From: Alkalicoccobacillus murimartini
GTDB taxonomy: Bacteria > Bacillota > Bacilli > Bacillales > Bacillaceae_D
Length of the DNA stretch: 64,000 bases
Direction: 5' to 3'
Assembly: GCF_030813245.1 (NCBI RefSeq)
Contig: NZ_JAUSUA010000001.1
Span: 1,172,493-1,236,492, forward strand
The notes below the pieces were generated by a model, which had not been told where the DNA came from, ran no database searches, and was given only the letters and a program-made list of their open reading frames with translations. The position numbers and the translations under genes are program-made. Below, in pieces: positions 7,174 to 16,079 of the stretch; position 1 is the stretch's first letter; every line of letters begins with the position of its first letter.

Positions 7174-7950
7174 TTGATTAGTAAAATGAACCTTGTTACA
7201 TTTAATCCATTTCGAACAATTGGGCTTAAAGGTCTGCATTATATTAAGCCTGAGAATATGTATAAAGAGAAACAGCTTATTTCAGATGCAGACGTTTGTT
7301 TGTTCCCGGAAAATTGGCAAGTGAACTCACTTGTTTACGGAATGAAGAAACGAATATTCCCTAGCATTCAGTCCATTCAATTAGGTTTTAACAAAATTGA
7401 AATGACTCGTGCGCTTTGGAGTGTCGTTCCAGAACTTGTCCCAAAAACCGTCATCCTCGGGCGCAACTCAGATACGTATCAAAAAGTACTACAAGACTTT
7501 CCTTTCCCTTTTGTTGCGAAAGAAATCCGAAGTTCAATGGGGCGTGGCGTGTTTTTGATTGAAAATGAACAGCAATTTCGTGAATACAGTGATCAAAATC
7601 CAACTTACTATATTCAGGAATACCTTCCGATAGAGAGGGACTTACGAGTGTGTATCGTTGGCGATAAGGCTATCGCTAGCTATTGGAGAGAAAATGAGAA
7701 TACATTTAAAAATAACGTAGCACAAGGTGGACGTATTATTTTTGATGACGTGCCAGCCGAAGCGGTTCAAGCGGCTTTATCTACGGCTCAATTACTTGGA
7801 ATTGACCATGCCGGTTTTGACCTTATTGTCGTTGAAGACAAGATGTATATTCTTGAATTTAATACTCTGTTCGGTAATCAAGGCTTCCAAGAGCTACAAG
7901 TATCTGTAGAAGAGGAAATTGCTTCGTATCTAGGTATCTCTATGTCCTAA
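7174..7950 (+). CDS. RimK-like ATP-grasp ligase
   Basis: A 258-residue protein with an ATP-grasp fold. The segment KEIRSSMGRGVFL (about 115-128) matches the glycine-rich ATP loop, QEYL (about 148) the hinge, and ILEFNTLFGNQG near residue 230 the Mg-binding E..N site. It most resembles RimK-type carboxylate-amine ligases, which add amino acids to a peptide or small-molecule acceptor. The acceptor is unknown. TTG 7174 lies only 2 nt after GAGAGG and the ATG at 7186 lies 14 nt after it, so the start is uncertain. It is not part of the B. subtilis ylb cluster and has its own strong promoter. Confidence 0.8.
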   Translation: MISKMNLVTFNPFRTIGLKGLHYIKPENMYKEKQLISDADVCLFPENWQVNSLVYGMKKRIFPSIQSIQLGFNKIEMTRALWSVVPELVPKTVILGRNSDTYQKVLQDFPFPFVAKEIRSSMGRGVFLIENEQQFREYSDQNPTYYIQEYLPIERDLRVCIVGDKAIASYWRENENTFKNNVAQGGRIIFDDVPAEAVQAALSTAQLLGIDHAGFDLIVVEDKMYILEFNTLFGNQGFQELQVSVEEEIASYLGISMS

Positions 7951-7976
7951 GTATACATAAGCATAGGAAACCATCA

Positions 7977-8240
7977 CTAACTGAAGGTTTCCTGTGTTTG
8001 CGTGACCGTATCTTGACCCATCTTCAACATTTCCATCATCATCATCGCTAAACCTAAGTTAGACTGCATTCTCTCCACTCGCTGAGGGAATGTTCTGCCA
8101 TAGAAATAATTCGCTTCTTTCTCAAGCGTTTGTAAAACAGACGGGTCTCTACTCAACTTTCGATACCAACTAGGATTTTGACGTACAAAGTTTCTAAATT
8201 CTTCATTTTCATTTAATAACTGAATGACGTCTGGACGCAT
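7977..8240 (-). CDS. ylbE: YlbE-like protein
   Basis: 87-residue cytoplasmic protein resembling YlbE: FRNFVRQNPSWYRKLSRDP near the start and the FYGRTFPQRVERM segment in the middle. Its function is unknown. It forms a two-gene unit with upstream ylbD (21 nt gap). ATG 8240 is preferred because GAGGGG is 12 nt upstream, whereas the first ATG (8252) abuts that site; the match to relatives also starts here (MRPDV). Confidence 0.85.
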   Translation of the reverse strand: MRPDVIQLLNENEEFRNFVRQNPSWYRKLSRDPSVLQTLEKEANYFYGRTFPQRVERMQSNLGLAMMMMEMLKMGQDTVTQTQETFS

Positions 8241-8261
8241 CCATCTGCACATCCCCTCGAA

Positions 8262-8702
8262 TTAATCGCGACGAAAAGAAAACGGTTGGTCTGGGTTTGA
8301 TCTCGTTTGTTCATCTTCTGGTCGCTGAAACGTTTGAATAAGAGTCTGTACATTTCCTAATACTGAGCTAAATTGAGCTAAATGGTTTTGCAGATCTTGA
8401 ACATTCATTTTTTTGACCATATTCATCATCTGACCCATAAATTCGGTCGCTTGAGCGGTTCCTTTTTGTTCCTGCTTTTCCTCAGTGCTTTGCGTATGAT
8501 CTTGAACTGGCTCCTGTTCATTAGGTTCAGCATTCATGAATTGAGACCACTGGCTATGATTAGGACCCAAAACAGACCATTCTTCATAAACAGCTTGCAG
8601 TGTTTTCGACCCTTGGCGAACCTCATTCATAATACCCGGATGATGACGAACAAAATCTTTGAATTCATGTACACTTGGATGAAGCTCTTGTGAGGACACC
8701 AT
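8262..8702 (-). CDS. ylbD: YlbD-like spore coat protein
   Basis: 146-residue protein of the YlbD family, whose members are annotated as putative spore coat components. The N-terminal part (VHEFKDFVRHHPGIMNEVR) and the second half with repeated Gln/Met-rich helices are typical, separated by a charged linker. GAGG lies 5 nt before ATG 8702. It is the first gene of the ylbD-ylbE unit. Sporulation control is expected from the family but no clear sigma-E or sigma-K promoter was identified. Confidence 0.85.
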   Translation of the reverse strand: MVSSQELHPSVHEFKDFVRHHPGIMNEVRQGSKTLQAVYEEWSVLGPNHSQWSQFMNAEPNEQEPVQDHTQSTEEKQEQKGTAQATEFMGQMMNMVKKMNVQDLQNHLAQFSSVLGNVQTLIQTFQRPEDEQTRSNPDQPFSFRRD

Positions 8703-8834
8703 ATCTACCTCACCATCCTTTCTTGTATAGTACTATGTTACAAAAAAGCCTAGTCCAACGTTCTCGTTTTTTCTAAATTCATCTCATTTTTTTGTTACAA
8801 TAAGTAAGTTACATATGACACAGGGGGTTTTTTA

Positions 8835-9335
8835 GTGGAAGACACATCGAAACATGCCATACAGAAGCAATTTGATCAATACATACAAACCGCATCCGAA
8901 ACAGAAATGAATGTTCTCTCAACCGTTTTATCTAATCTCCAACAAAAAAAGGACACCACAGGGTCCTTTTTATCCGCACTTATTAAAATGAAGAAATCAA
9001 CAACACAAAATAATGAACTAGAAGTGAGTTTACCCGTACACCCAATCATTTATAATTCGTTAGATATGGTCCATGGAGGCATCACAGCGACCTTAGCTGA
9101 TTCAGCTATGGGAACACTTGTACATGACCTGCTGCCCGAGCATCAAACAGCAGTGACTTCTAACCTGTCCGTCCAGTATATCCGACCAGGTAAGGGCGAA
9201 TCCCTACACTGTAAAGCCACCGTTACACATCAAGGACGTCAGTTATATGTAACGGAAGCTCGAATTGTTAATAATCTCAATAAATTGGTCGCGACAGCTC
9301 ATGCCACTTTTATGGTCGTTCCTAAAAACAAATAA
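8835..9335 (+). CDS. PaaI-type hotdog thioesterase
   Basis: 166-residue hotdog-fold protein. The core motif MVHGGITATLADSAMG (about 76-91) is the HGG..D signature of PaaI/YbgC-like acyl-CoA thioesterases; SVQYIRPG and ATATFMV-like strands follow. It probably hydrolyses a medium-chain or aromatic acyl-CoA; the substrate is unknown. GTG 8835 has AGGGGG 7 nt upstream. It ends 3 nt from convergent ylbC with no terminator between. Confidence 0.88.
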   Translation: MEDTSKHAIQKQFDQYIQTASETEMNVLSTVLSNLQQKKDTTGSFLSALIKMKKSTTQNNELEVSLPVHPIIYNSLDMVHGGITATLADSAMGTLVHDLLPEHQTAVTSNLSVQYIRPGKGESLHCKATVTHQGRQLYVTEARIVNNLNKLVATAHATFMVVPKNK

Positions 9336-9338
9336 TCA

Positions 9339-10394
9339 TTAATTAGGAGGGGTTAGGAAATTCTGTGTAAAGCTTTTTTCATAGACTCCTACCCCTAATT
9401 CAGTAAATTCCTCATGAAGTAAGTTCACTCGATGCCCTTCACTGTTTAACCATCCCTCAACTGCAGCTGCACCATCCACATAACCTAATGCAATATTTTC
9501 TCCCGCTGTTTTAAATGGCACTTGCCCAGTAATAAAGCGAGCATCCAATTTACCGTAAGTAGGAGAAACATGATCAAAATAATCATTGATTTCCATATCA
9601 AGGCTATGTTTGTAGGCAATATCACGAACCTCTTCATTCCATTTGTAGGGCTCAAGTCCATGCTTATCACGAATAAGATTGGTCAAGTGAAAGATTTGTT
9701 TTTCTTCCCCTGCTTCAATCGCTTTCCATTTCTCTGCTGATAAAGGTTCTATTTCAGGTAATGTTCCACGATATGTTATAGAATATGGCTTCTGTTTAAG
9801 TAACAAATCAGTGGTTAACATTCTAACAGTAGAAAGCTCCCCTGTATGAATATCAAAATAAAGCTGTAACCAGTTATCCCCATATGGAACGAGTGGACGC
9901 GCACGCAAATCATCTTCAGTTAATCTAAATTCAAACGTACCCATATCATTATCAACTTCAATCGTGGACTCAAAATCTAGCTCTGATGAAAGTCGTTCAT
10001 ATGTAACGCCCTCATTAAAAACTGAATCTTTTAATTCATCTCCAGAATAATAGAAGGTTACAACCTCGCCATCTTCCAGACCTACTTGTAAATAGGAATG
10101 ATTGTTTATCGGGTAAATCCACCACTCATAACCGTAACTTGATGGATCCTTCCTTTCAGGTTCTCCATATGTCTGGATAACCTCATCCTCAGACTTATCT
10201 ATTATTTGGCCAAGGTGCACCCCTGTACGGCTTGCTAATACCTCTTTTGAGGGATTCTGCCTCTCAGCTACTGAACCTTGTTTAAAAGGCGTATCAGCAA
10301 ACCAGTGCTCCATCTCATCTTGTTGAGTCACTTCAACAATCATAATGATAAGTATAAGTAGTAAACCAGCTAATAAACCAAGCCGTTTACCCAT
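9339..10394 (-). CDS. ylbC: YlbC, membrane-anchored CAP-domain (SCP-like) protein
   Basis: 351-residue protein: an N-terminal membrane anchor or uncleaved signal (about 5-22), a CAP-associated N-terminal domain (about 60-200) and a CAP/SCP domain (about 225-350) with KHSLDMEINDYFDHVSP and GENIALGY, typical of extracellular CAP proteins. The function is unknown; the family is often sporulation-linked. ATG 10394 has AGGAG about 9 nt upstream; TTG 10400 is too close. It is the same neighbour as in B. subtilis, but ylbA and ylbB are absent. Confidence 0.9.
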   Translation of the reverse strand: MGKRLGLLAGLLLILIIMIVEVTQQDEMEHWFADTPFKQGSVAERQNPSKEVLASRTGVHLGQIIDKSEDEVIQTYGEPERKDPSSYGYEWWIYPINNHSYLQVGLEDGEVVTFYYSGDELKDSVFNEGVTYERLSSELDFESTIEVDNDMGTFEFRLTEDDLRARPLVPYGDNWLQLYFDIHTGELSTVRMLTTDLLLKQKPYSITYRGTLPEIEPLSAEKWKAIEAGEEKQIFHLTNLIRDKHGLEPYKWNEEVRDIAYKHSLDMEINDYFDHVSPTYGKLDARFITGQVPFKTAGENIALGYVDGAAAVEGWLNSEGHRVNLLHEEFTELGVGVYEKSFTQNFLTPPN

Positions 10395-10620
10395 CTTCAA
10401 TCACTCCTTTGTCATAACCCTAACAAAAAAGTTCGCAGTTCATCTCTACATCCCTGTCTCTACTTATGTAATCATCTGTCTTTATACGTAGAATTAGAGG
10501 GGCGACCCGCCATTATCCTGTTTGGTTTTAAAAATACGTTTTCATTTTATATTGCAAGCTGATGCATTTCATACTATCATAATTAGAGAGAACATGCAGA
10601 ACAAAAGGGGTGTAATTAGT

Positions 10621-10974
10621 ATGAAATTTGATGAAACCGGTTTCGAAGGTCAAGAAGTAAAGTTTTCTCATATGCGTCATGCTGCTGAAGCAAGTGGGTT
10701 TGTACTCGCTGAACAGTGGGATTATGAGCGTGCAACGTTTGATTATAAGATTGTAAATCAAGGTGATACATACTACCTACGCGTTCCAACCTATTCCATC
10801 AAGGGAGATATCCCTAAGAATGACACGATTTGCCGAGTGATGACACCTATGCTAGGGAAGCACTATTATCCTCATGGTGTGGAGTACGCAGGTGAAAGCT
10901 TTCCAGAGTCTGTAATCACTAAGTCACAATCTAAGCTTGACCTACTTAAACATACGTTGGAACAAGAAGCTTAG
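10621..10974 (+). CDS. YugN-like protein
   Basis: 117-residue protein with the YugN-family pattern: GFVLAEQWDYERATFDYKI near the N-terminus, YYLRVPTYS in the middle, and a C-terminal segment HYYPHGVEYAGE. The function is unknown. ATG 10621 follows GGGGTG at 9 nt; the upstream in-frame starts to 10522 lack a site and composition support. A C-module palindrome serves as its terminator. Confidence 0.82.
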   Translation: MKFDETGFEGQEVKFSHMRHAAEASGFVLAEQWDYERATFDYKIVNQGDTYYLRVPTYSIKGDIPKNDTICRVMTPMLGKHYYPHGVEYAGESFPESVITKSQSKLDLLKHTLEQEA

Positions 10975-11001
10975 TTTCAACAAATGTTTAAATGAATAAT
11001 T

Positions 11002-11036
11002 AAGGCCGAACAATGAAGTCATTGTTCGGCCTTTTT
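11002..11036 (+). terminator. C-module palindrome as terminator of the YugN gene
   Basis: AAGGCCGAACAATGA pairs with TCATTGTTCGGCCTT and is followed by a T-run. It is the same palindrome as at 31.5 and 44.4 kb. Confidence 0.85.
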
Positions 11037-11316
11037 ATATAAATAAAATTAATCCTTGGCGCTGTTAAACCAACGTAGCGTCAGCAAAAAAAGGTTCAGA
11101 GGTTACCCAAATTTGGGATCTAAGCTATCCGCTCCCGAAAATGTGGGCACGCTTACCAAAGAAGAGTTGAACAAAAAAGTAGCGGAAGGAGAAACCGAAG
11201 ACTCCAACGGAACAGAACGAGGCTGAAGACATTGAAGGGGTGCCCTTCCACTTCAAGGGCTGAGGCCGTTCTTGTGGGTGCGTAAGTTTCTCCTGGAGCG
11301 GTGCTATGAGCCTATC
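11002..11316. repeat. Composite structured repeat, copy 2 (C, B, reversed A)
   Basis: Palindrome C (11002-11036) is followed by module B in + orientation (11092-11157: GGTTCAGAGGTTACCC, CCCAAATTTGGG, GCTCCCGAAAATG). Module A follows in minus orientation (11177-11316), with outer arms GGAGAAACC (11188-11196) and GTTTCTCC (11286-11293). Module B is nearly identical to the 44.4-kb copy for about 65 bp. This fills the gap between the YugN gene and ctaM. Confidence 0.8.
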
Positions 11317-11417
11317 TCCCACTCTCAAAGGAAATTCCTTTGTTGTTAGTCATTACATCTAACAAGTCTTGTTGTATCCCCTCTTCTTTTTGCTTGCTAT
11401 GATCTAAATTTTTCACA

Positions 11418-11464
11418 TAAAAAAAGTAGCAACAGACCATGATTTGCCTGTGCTACTTTTTTTG
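11418..11464. terminator. Bidirectional terminator downstream of ctaM
   Basis: AAAAAAGTAGCA pairs with TGCTACTTTTTTT across a short interior, giving A- and T-tracts on both sides. Confidence 0.75.
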
Positions 11465-11467
11465 TTT

Positions 11468-12016
11468 TTAATAATATGGCGAAATCATAAGATAAACTAG
11501 TACGCCAGTAAAACTAACATACAACCATAAAGGCATCGTCCATCTCGCAATTTTTTTGTGACGCTCATTTTCCATATTCCATGCTCGAGTCACTGTTGTT
11601 AAGGCCAACGGTACGATCACTGCGGCAAGAACAATATGAGTAATTAGAATAAAGTAATATACAGGTCGTAAGAACCCTTCTCCTCCATATGGAGTGGAAG
11701 ACGACAGAAAGTGATGCGCTACGTATGTGACTAAAAATAATGTCGTTGTAGTAAAAGCAGCATAGATAAACCGTCTGTGCAATGTCACCTTTCGTTTAAG
11801 TATGGCAATAAGAGCTGCTAGCAAAAATAGAAAGGTAAAACTATTAAAAATAGCATTTAAAAGTGGCAAGATCCTGACGTCAAATGCATCAAAGTTCTCA
11901 TAGCCAGGCATACCCGATAAAACCGCAACCAATCCATTAACTATGATAGTAACAATGATGATCAATGGTTTATAATTTCTTTTTTTGTGTGGAACCAGTG
12001 CTTCAGACACACTCAT
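11468..12016 (-). CDS. ctaM: CtaM/YozB-type cytochrome oxidase maturation protein (DUF420)
   Basis: 182-residue membrane protein with five hydrophobic helices and the DUF420 pattern: LPLLNAIFNSFTFLFL, LHRRFIYAAFTTTTLFLVTY and a C-terminal KIARWTMPLWLYVSFTGVLVY. The S. aureus homologue CtaM is needed to mature haem-copper oxidase. In B. subtilis the homologue YozB lies elsewhere, and ctaG occupies this position. The next in-frame GTG (12010) is better spaced from AAGGAG than ATG 12016, so the start may be two codons later. It has its own start region 155 bp beyond ctaF, whose terminator intervenes. Confidence 0.85.
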   Translation of the reverse strand: MSVSEALVPHKKRNYKPLIIIVTIIVNGLVAVLSGMPGYENFDAFDVRILPLLNAIFNSFTFLFLLAALIAILKRKVTLHRRFIYAAFTTTTLFLVTYVAHHFLSSSTPYGGEGFLRPVYYFILITHIVLAAVIVPLALTTVTRAWNMENERHKKIARWTMPLWLYVSFTGVLVYLMISPYY

Positions 12017-12116
12017 CTCTCCTTTTCATTCAATGCTTGTCCATTATGCATTATACACCTTCATTCGTGTTCCAAACACCTTAATGCGTCACAATCTGAT
12101 GAACTTTCAATTAAAC

Positions 12117-12158
12117 GTAAAAAGACCAAAGAGTAAACGTGCTCTACCCTCTGGTCTT
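12117..12158 (-). terminator. Terminator of the ctaCDEF operon
   Basis: AGACCAGAGGGTAGAGC pairs imperfectly with its downstream complement ending TTTGGTCT, followed by TTTTT on the minus strand. Confidence 0.65.
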
Positions 12159-12171
12159 AAACGTATAAACT

Positions 12172-12516
12172 TTAATACTTTGTTACACCTATTAATAGCA
12201 TCAGGGCAACAATAGTGGGAAGTGTAATGAAGATCCCAGTAATCATAAATACATTAACCCATGCATGGTCCTTATCCTTCATATGCATAAAGAATAATAA
12301 CTGAAGGGCAAACTGCACAACCGCCAATATAAGAATAAATGGAATGGCTAATGTGCGTGGAACAAAGTCTGTTGCGACTGCCGCAAAAGCAAGAAATGTT
12401 AAGAAAATCATCAATGCAAACGCAACGATTTGTTTTCTAATCTCTGCTTTGTGCGAGCGTTTTTCCTCATTAGTCATTGCACTTTTTTCAAAGCTTTCAC
12501 TTAGATGGTCAGCCAT
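12172..12516 (-). CDS. ctaF: Cytochrome caa3 oxidase subunit IV
   Basis: 114-residue subunit with three membrane helices and the prokaryotic COX4 signature around ALQLLFFMHM(K)DKD. It stabilises the caa3 oxidase in the cytoplasmic membrane. It is the last gene of ctaC-D-E-F and starts 4 bp after ctaE ends, with a GGAGG-type site inside the ctaE end. An operon terminator follows. Confidence 0.95.
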   Translation of the reverse strand: MADHLSESFEKSAMTNEEKRSHKAEIRKQIVAFALMIFLTFLAFAAVATDFVPRTLAIPFILILAVVQFALQLLFFMHMKDKDHAWVNVFMITGIFITLPTIVALMLLIGVTKY

Positions 12517-12520
12517 ACGA

Positions 12521-13141
12521 TCAACCTCCTGCTCCCATTAGATAAACCACTGTAAAGATAAATACCCAAACGACGTCAATAAAATGCCAGTATAAGCTAG
12601 CGACATAGAATTTCGGTGCATTTGTCAAAGTGATCCCAGAACGCGCGTAGCGAATCAACAGTAATATAATCCAGCATAATCCAAAGGTAACGTGTGCCCC
12701 GTGTAGCCCTACTAGAGAGTAAAACGCACTTGAAAACGCACTCGTTGTAAAACCAAATTCATATTCTGTCACGTATTGATAAAATTCATAGATCTCCATT
12801 CCGAGAAAACTTAGACCTAATACAACGGTTATCGTTAGCCATGTCATCATCGATCGGAAATTATTCTTTTTCATCGCAGACATTGCTAGCACACTCGTTA
12901 AACTACTTGTTAAAAGTAACATCGTCATAATAAACACTAACTCAAGATGGAAGATATCTGTCGAACTCGGTCCATCAGCAGTACCGTTACGCAGTCCTAG
13001 ATACGTTCCAAAAAACGTTGCGAATAAAATTGTTTCTCCACCTAGAAAAAACCAGAAACCAAGGAATTTGTTCTTCCCTTCAAGAGTGGCTCTCTCAGGA
13101 TGTGAGGGGAGTCCATTAGACATATCAATAGGTCCAGACAT
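12521..13141 (-). CDS. ctaE: Cytochrome caa3 oxidase subunit III
   Basis: 206-residue, five-helix COX3 family protein, with WHFIDVVWVFIFTVVYL at the C-terminus and GLHGAHVTFGL in helix IV. ATG 13141 lies one base past the ctaD stop, with AAGGGGG inside the ctaD end. Longer in-frame starts to 13204 fall within ctaD and are rejected. It is part of the caa3 terminal oxidase, which reduces oxygen with cytochrome c electrons. Confidence 0.96.
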   Translation of the reverse strand: MSGPIDMSNGLPSHPERATLEGKNKFLGFWFFLGGETILFATFFGTYLGLRNGTADGPSSTDIFHLELVFIMTMLLLTSSLTSVLAMSAMKKNNFRSMMTWLTITVVLGLSFLGMEIYEFYQYVTEYEFGFTTSAFSSAFYSLVGLHGAHVTFGLCWIILLLIRYARSGITLTNAPKFYVASLYWHFIDVVWVFIFTVVYLMGAGG

Positions 13142-13142
13142 T

Positions 13143-15008
13143 CTACTTTTCCCCCTTTGATGGTAATTCATTCTTAATCTGTTCAATTGGAACATGATAA
13201 CCATGATCCTCTTTTACAGAGCGTATCATCATACAACCGAATGTAATGGCAAAACCAAGCCCAACAATAATCCAAGGACTAATAATTGGATTCTCCATTC
13301 CTAGCATAATTAGACCAAATCCTAAGAAATACAGCCCAATCGAGATGAATAGAGGTAAAATCGAACCATTCGGCATGTGAATCTCTTGAATCGGCTCAGC
13401 CGGTTTCATCGTTCCATCTCCATGAATCTTTTCATAGAACAATGGATCAAGTGAACGGATCTGAGGTGTTTGTGCAAAGTTATACTCCGGAACCGGTGTT
13501 GGTGTTGCCCACTCCAACGTTCTCGCATCCCAAGGATCAGCCACTGTTACACGCTCTCCTTTAAAGGCAGAGTAAATAATATTTACAACTAGAAGCAACA
13601 CCCCAGCTGTCATAAAGAATGTTCCGATTGTACTAACCAAGTTATATGTCTCCCAGCCTTGGTTTGGAAGATACGTGAACACACGTCTTGGCATACCCAT
13701 TAGTCCAAGTAAATGCTGAATAAAGAAAGTAAGATGGAAGCCAATATAGAAGATGGCAAAGAACCATTTACCAAGTTTTTCATTCAGCTTATGACCGAAC
13801 ATCTTAGGATACCAATAGAATAATCCTGCAAATAGAGATAAAACAATTCCACCAACAATGATGTAATGGAAATGCGCAACAACAAAGTACGTGTCATGGT
13901 AGAGATAATCTACAGGTGCCATAGCTAACATAACCCCAGTTACTCCACCAAGTACAAATGTCGGGACAAAGGATGAAGCAAACAGCATCGCTGTATTAAA
14001 TGTGATTTTCCCGCCCCACATCGTAAAGAGCCAGTTAAAGATTTTAATCCCTGTTGGCACCGCTATGGTCATGGTTGCTACAGCAAAAACAGAGTTTGCG
14101 ACAGGTCCCATTCCAACTGTAAACATATGGTGAGCCCATACCATGAATCCTAAGAAAGCGATAATCATTGTTGCAAACACCATCGCGGTGTATCCAAACA
14201 AACGCTTTCTTGAAAAGGCTGGAATGACCTCTGAAATGATACCAAAAGCTGGTAAGACAAGAATATAAACCTCTGGATGTCCAAAAATCCAGAAAATGTG
14301 TTGCCAAATGACGACGTTCCCGCCACCAGCAGTATTAAAGAACTGTGCGTCAAAGATTCGCTCAAGCATGAGAAGAGCAAGTCCTGCCGCAAGTGGTGTG
14401 AAAGCAAATAAAATTAAGGTAGATGAGATAAATGAAGTCCATACAAACAAAGGAAGTCTCATCATGCTCATACCTGGTGCTCTCATATTCACAATGGTTA
14501 CTAGAAAGTTAATCGCTGAAATTAGCGTACCAATCCCTGAAACTTGTAAACCTAGGACATAGAAATCAATCCCTAATCGATCTTCGAGTGATAATGGTAC
14601 ATAAGCCGTCCAACCTGCATCCGGACCGCCCCCAAAGAACCAACTTGTGCTTAATAATAGTCCACCAGATAGAAAGATCCAGAATCCTAATGCATTAACA
14701 AAAGGAAAGGCTACATCCCTAGCTCCAATTTGAAGTGGAATAAAATAGTTCATAAAGGCAAATAATAATGGTGTTGCGGCAAGGAATAACATGATCGTTC
14801 CATGCATCGTAATAAATTCGTTAAATGCTTGGCCACTCAGAAAGTTATTTTCTGGAAACATCAATTGAATGCGCATGAAAACGGCCATTAGACCTGCCTT
14901 ACAGAAAAATAACGTACCGGCAATTAAATACATAATGCCAAGTTTTTTATGGTCAACGGTGGTTAACCAATCCATGATGACACTTTTATCTTGTTTTACT
15001 GCTGCCAA
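13143..15008 (-). CDS. ctaD: Cytochrome caa3 oxidase subunit I
   Basis: 621-residue haem-copper oxidase catalytic subunit. Metal ligands are visible: MHGTIM (low-spin haem a), WIFGHPEVYI (CuB His and the cross-linked Tyr), WAHHMFTVG (two CuB His) and HDTYFVVAHFHYI (haem a3 and a). The C-terminal extension beyond the twelve core helices adds further hydrophobic segments, as in Bacillus caa3. TTG 15008 has AAAGGAGG 9 nt upstream. It belongs to ctaC-D-E-F and pumps protons while reducing oxygen to water. Confidence 0.97.
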   Translation of the reverse strand: MAAVKQDKSVIMDWLTTVDHKKLGIMYLIAGTLFFCKAGLMAVFMRIQLMFPENNFLSGQAFNEFITMHGTIMLFLAATPLLFAFMNYFIPLQIGARDVAFPFVNALGFWIFLSGGLLLSTSWFFGGGPDAGWTAYVPLSLEDRLGIDFYVLGLQVSGIGTLISAINFLVTIVNMRAPGMSMMRLPLFVWTSFISSTLILFAFTPLAAGLALLMLERIFDAQFFNTAGGGNVVIWQHIFWIFGHPEVYILVLPAFGIISEVIPAFSRKRLFGYTAMVFATMIIAFLGFMVWAHHMFTVGMGPVANSVFAVATMTIAVPTGIKIFNWLFTMWGGKITFNTAMLFASSFVPTFVLGGVTGVMLAMAPVDYLYHDTYFVVAHFHYIIVGGIVLSLFAGLFYWYPKMFGHKLNEKLGKWFFAIFYIGFHLTFFIQHLLGLMGMPRRVFTYLPNQGWETYNLVSTIGTFFMTAGVLLLVVNIIYSAFKGERVTVADPWDARTLEWATPTPVPEYNFAQTPQIRSLDPLFYEKIHGDGTMKPAEPIQEIHMPNGSILPLFISIGLYFLGFGLIMLGMENPIISPWIIVGLGFAITFGCMMIRSVKEDHGYHVPIEQIKNELPSKGEK

Positions 15009-15032
15009 TGTCTCAAACCTCCTTTTCCGTTG

Positions 15033-16079
15033 TTACTCTGGGTCGTCTTCTTCACGTACATCTAAGCTGCGCAAATATGCGATCAGTGCATCCATTTCAT
15101 CTGCAGAAAGATCTTCTTCTGGAAATGGAATCATATTGTTATCTTGCTTAAACTCATCTGGGTTACGAATCCATGCTTCTAGCTGCTCATCTGTATTTTC
15201 AAGATAGCCTGCAATCGTTTTACGATCAGCAAAGTTCGTTAACGTTGGTCCAGAAGCTGATCCTGCTCCACCAACTGCATGGCAGCTAATACAGCTTTCT
15301 TGGAAAACTTCATACCCTTGTTGTACAGATGAATCTTCTGGCTGTTCGACATCCGCTTTGGCAACCATGTCTTCCACCCATTGATCATAATCCTCACGCT
15401 CAAGTGCGATTAGTTTAAAATCCATCAAGGCATGAGAAGGTCCACATAGCTCAGCACATTTCCCCATATAGGTACCTGGTTCAGTAGCCTCTAACCAAAG
15501 TGTGTTCTCAATTCCAGGAACGGTATCAATCTTCCCGCCTAGTGCTGGTACCCAAAATGAATGAATGACATCTTGTGCATTCAAAGTGAAATAAACCCGC
15601 TCGCCTGTAGGAATATAGACTTCTTGTCCAGCTGTGAAGCCTTCTTCATAATCAAACTGCCACCAGTATTGATGACCAGTTACGTCTATGTATACTGCAT
15701 CCTCTACATCTTCAGGTGCCTGACTCTCCGCAAATTCAAACGTTCCCATGATAGTCGGAACAAACAGTACCAATAAAAGGAGAATCGGTATTACTGTCCA
15801 TGTGATCTCAAGTACGGTACTTCCATGTACTTGTTTTGGGTATTCATCGTCTCCCTCTTTTCGGCGGAATTTAGCCAAGATATAGAAGAAGATAGCAAAC
15901 ACAACTAATGTAACAAACGCCATTATGTATAATGACAGAACCATGTTGTTAAAAATCCATTGTGCTTGAGGCCCCTTTGGATCAAGTGCTGTTAGGTTCT
16001 CATTCCCAAAACAGCCTGACATTAGTAAAAGCATCACTAGAAGACTTAATCGTCCACTCCAAGTCTTTACTTGTTTCAT
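15033..16079 (-). CDS. ctaC: Cytochrome caa3 oxidase subunit II with fused cytochrome c
   Basis: 348-residue lipoprotein. The signal ends in the lipobox MSGC; two membrane helices precede the CuA domain, whose ligands are in CAELCGPSHALM. A C-terminal cytochrome c domain has the haem site CISCH and a distal Met. The exposed parts are very acidic (for example REEDDPE at the end), which fits an alkaliphile. ATG 16079 has GAGGG 7 nt upstream; ATG 16085 is too close. It is the first gene of the operon; ctaB, normally immediately upstream, is absent. Confidence 0.96.
   Translation of the reverse strand: MKQVKTWSGRLSLLVMLLLMSGCFGNENLTALDPKGPQAQWIFNNMVLSLYIMAFVTLVVFAIFFYILAKFRRKEGDDEYPKQVHGSTVLEITWTVIPILLLLVLFVPTIMGTFEFAESQAPEDVEDAVYIDVTGHQYWWQFDYEEGFTAGQEVYIPTGERVYFTLNAQDVIHSFWVPALGGKIDTVPGIENTLWLEATEPGTYMGKCAELCGPSHALMDFKLIALEREDYDQWVEDMVAKADVEQPEDSSVQQGYEVFQESCISCHAVGGAGSASGPTLTNFADRKTIAGYLENTDEQLEAWIRNPDEFKQDNNMIPFPEEDLSADEMDALIAYLRSLDVREEDDPE

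Noticed and set aside
11125..11328. 67-codon minus-strand frame over the second composite repeat
   Set aside because: Same repeat-derived peptide (KWKGTPSMSS) as at 4.1 kb; no ribosome site. The conserved frame is reported only as a finding.
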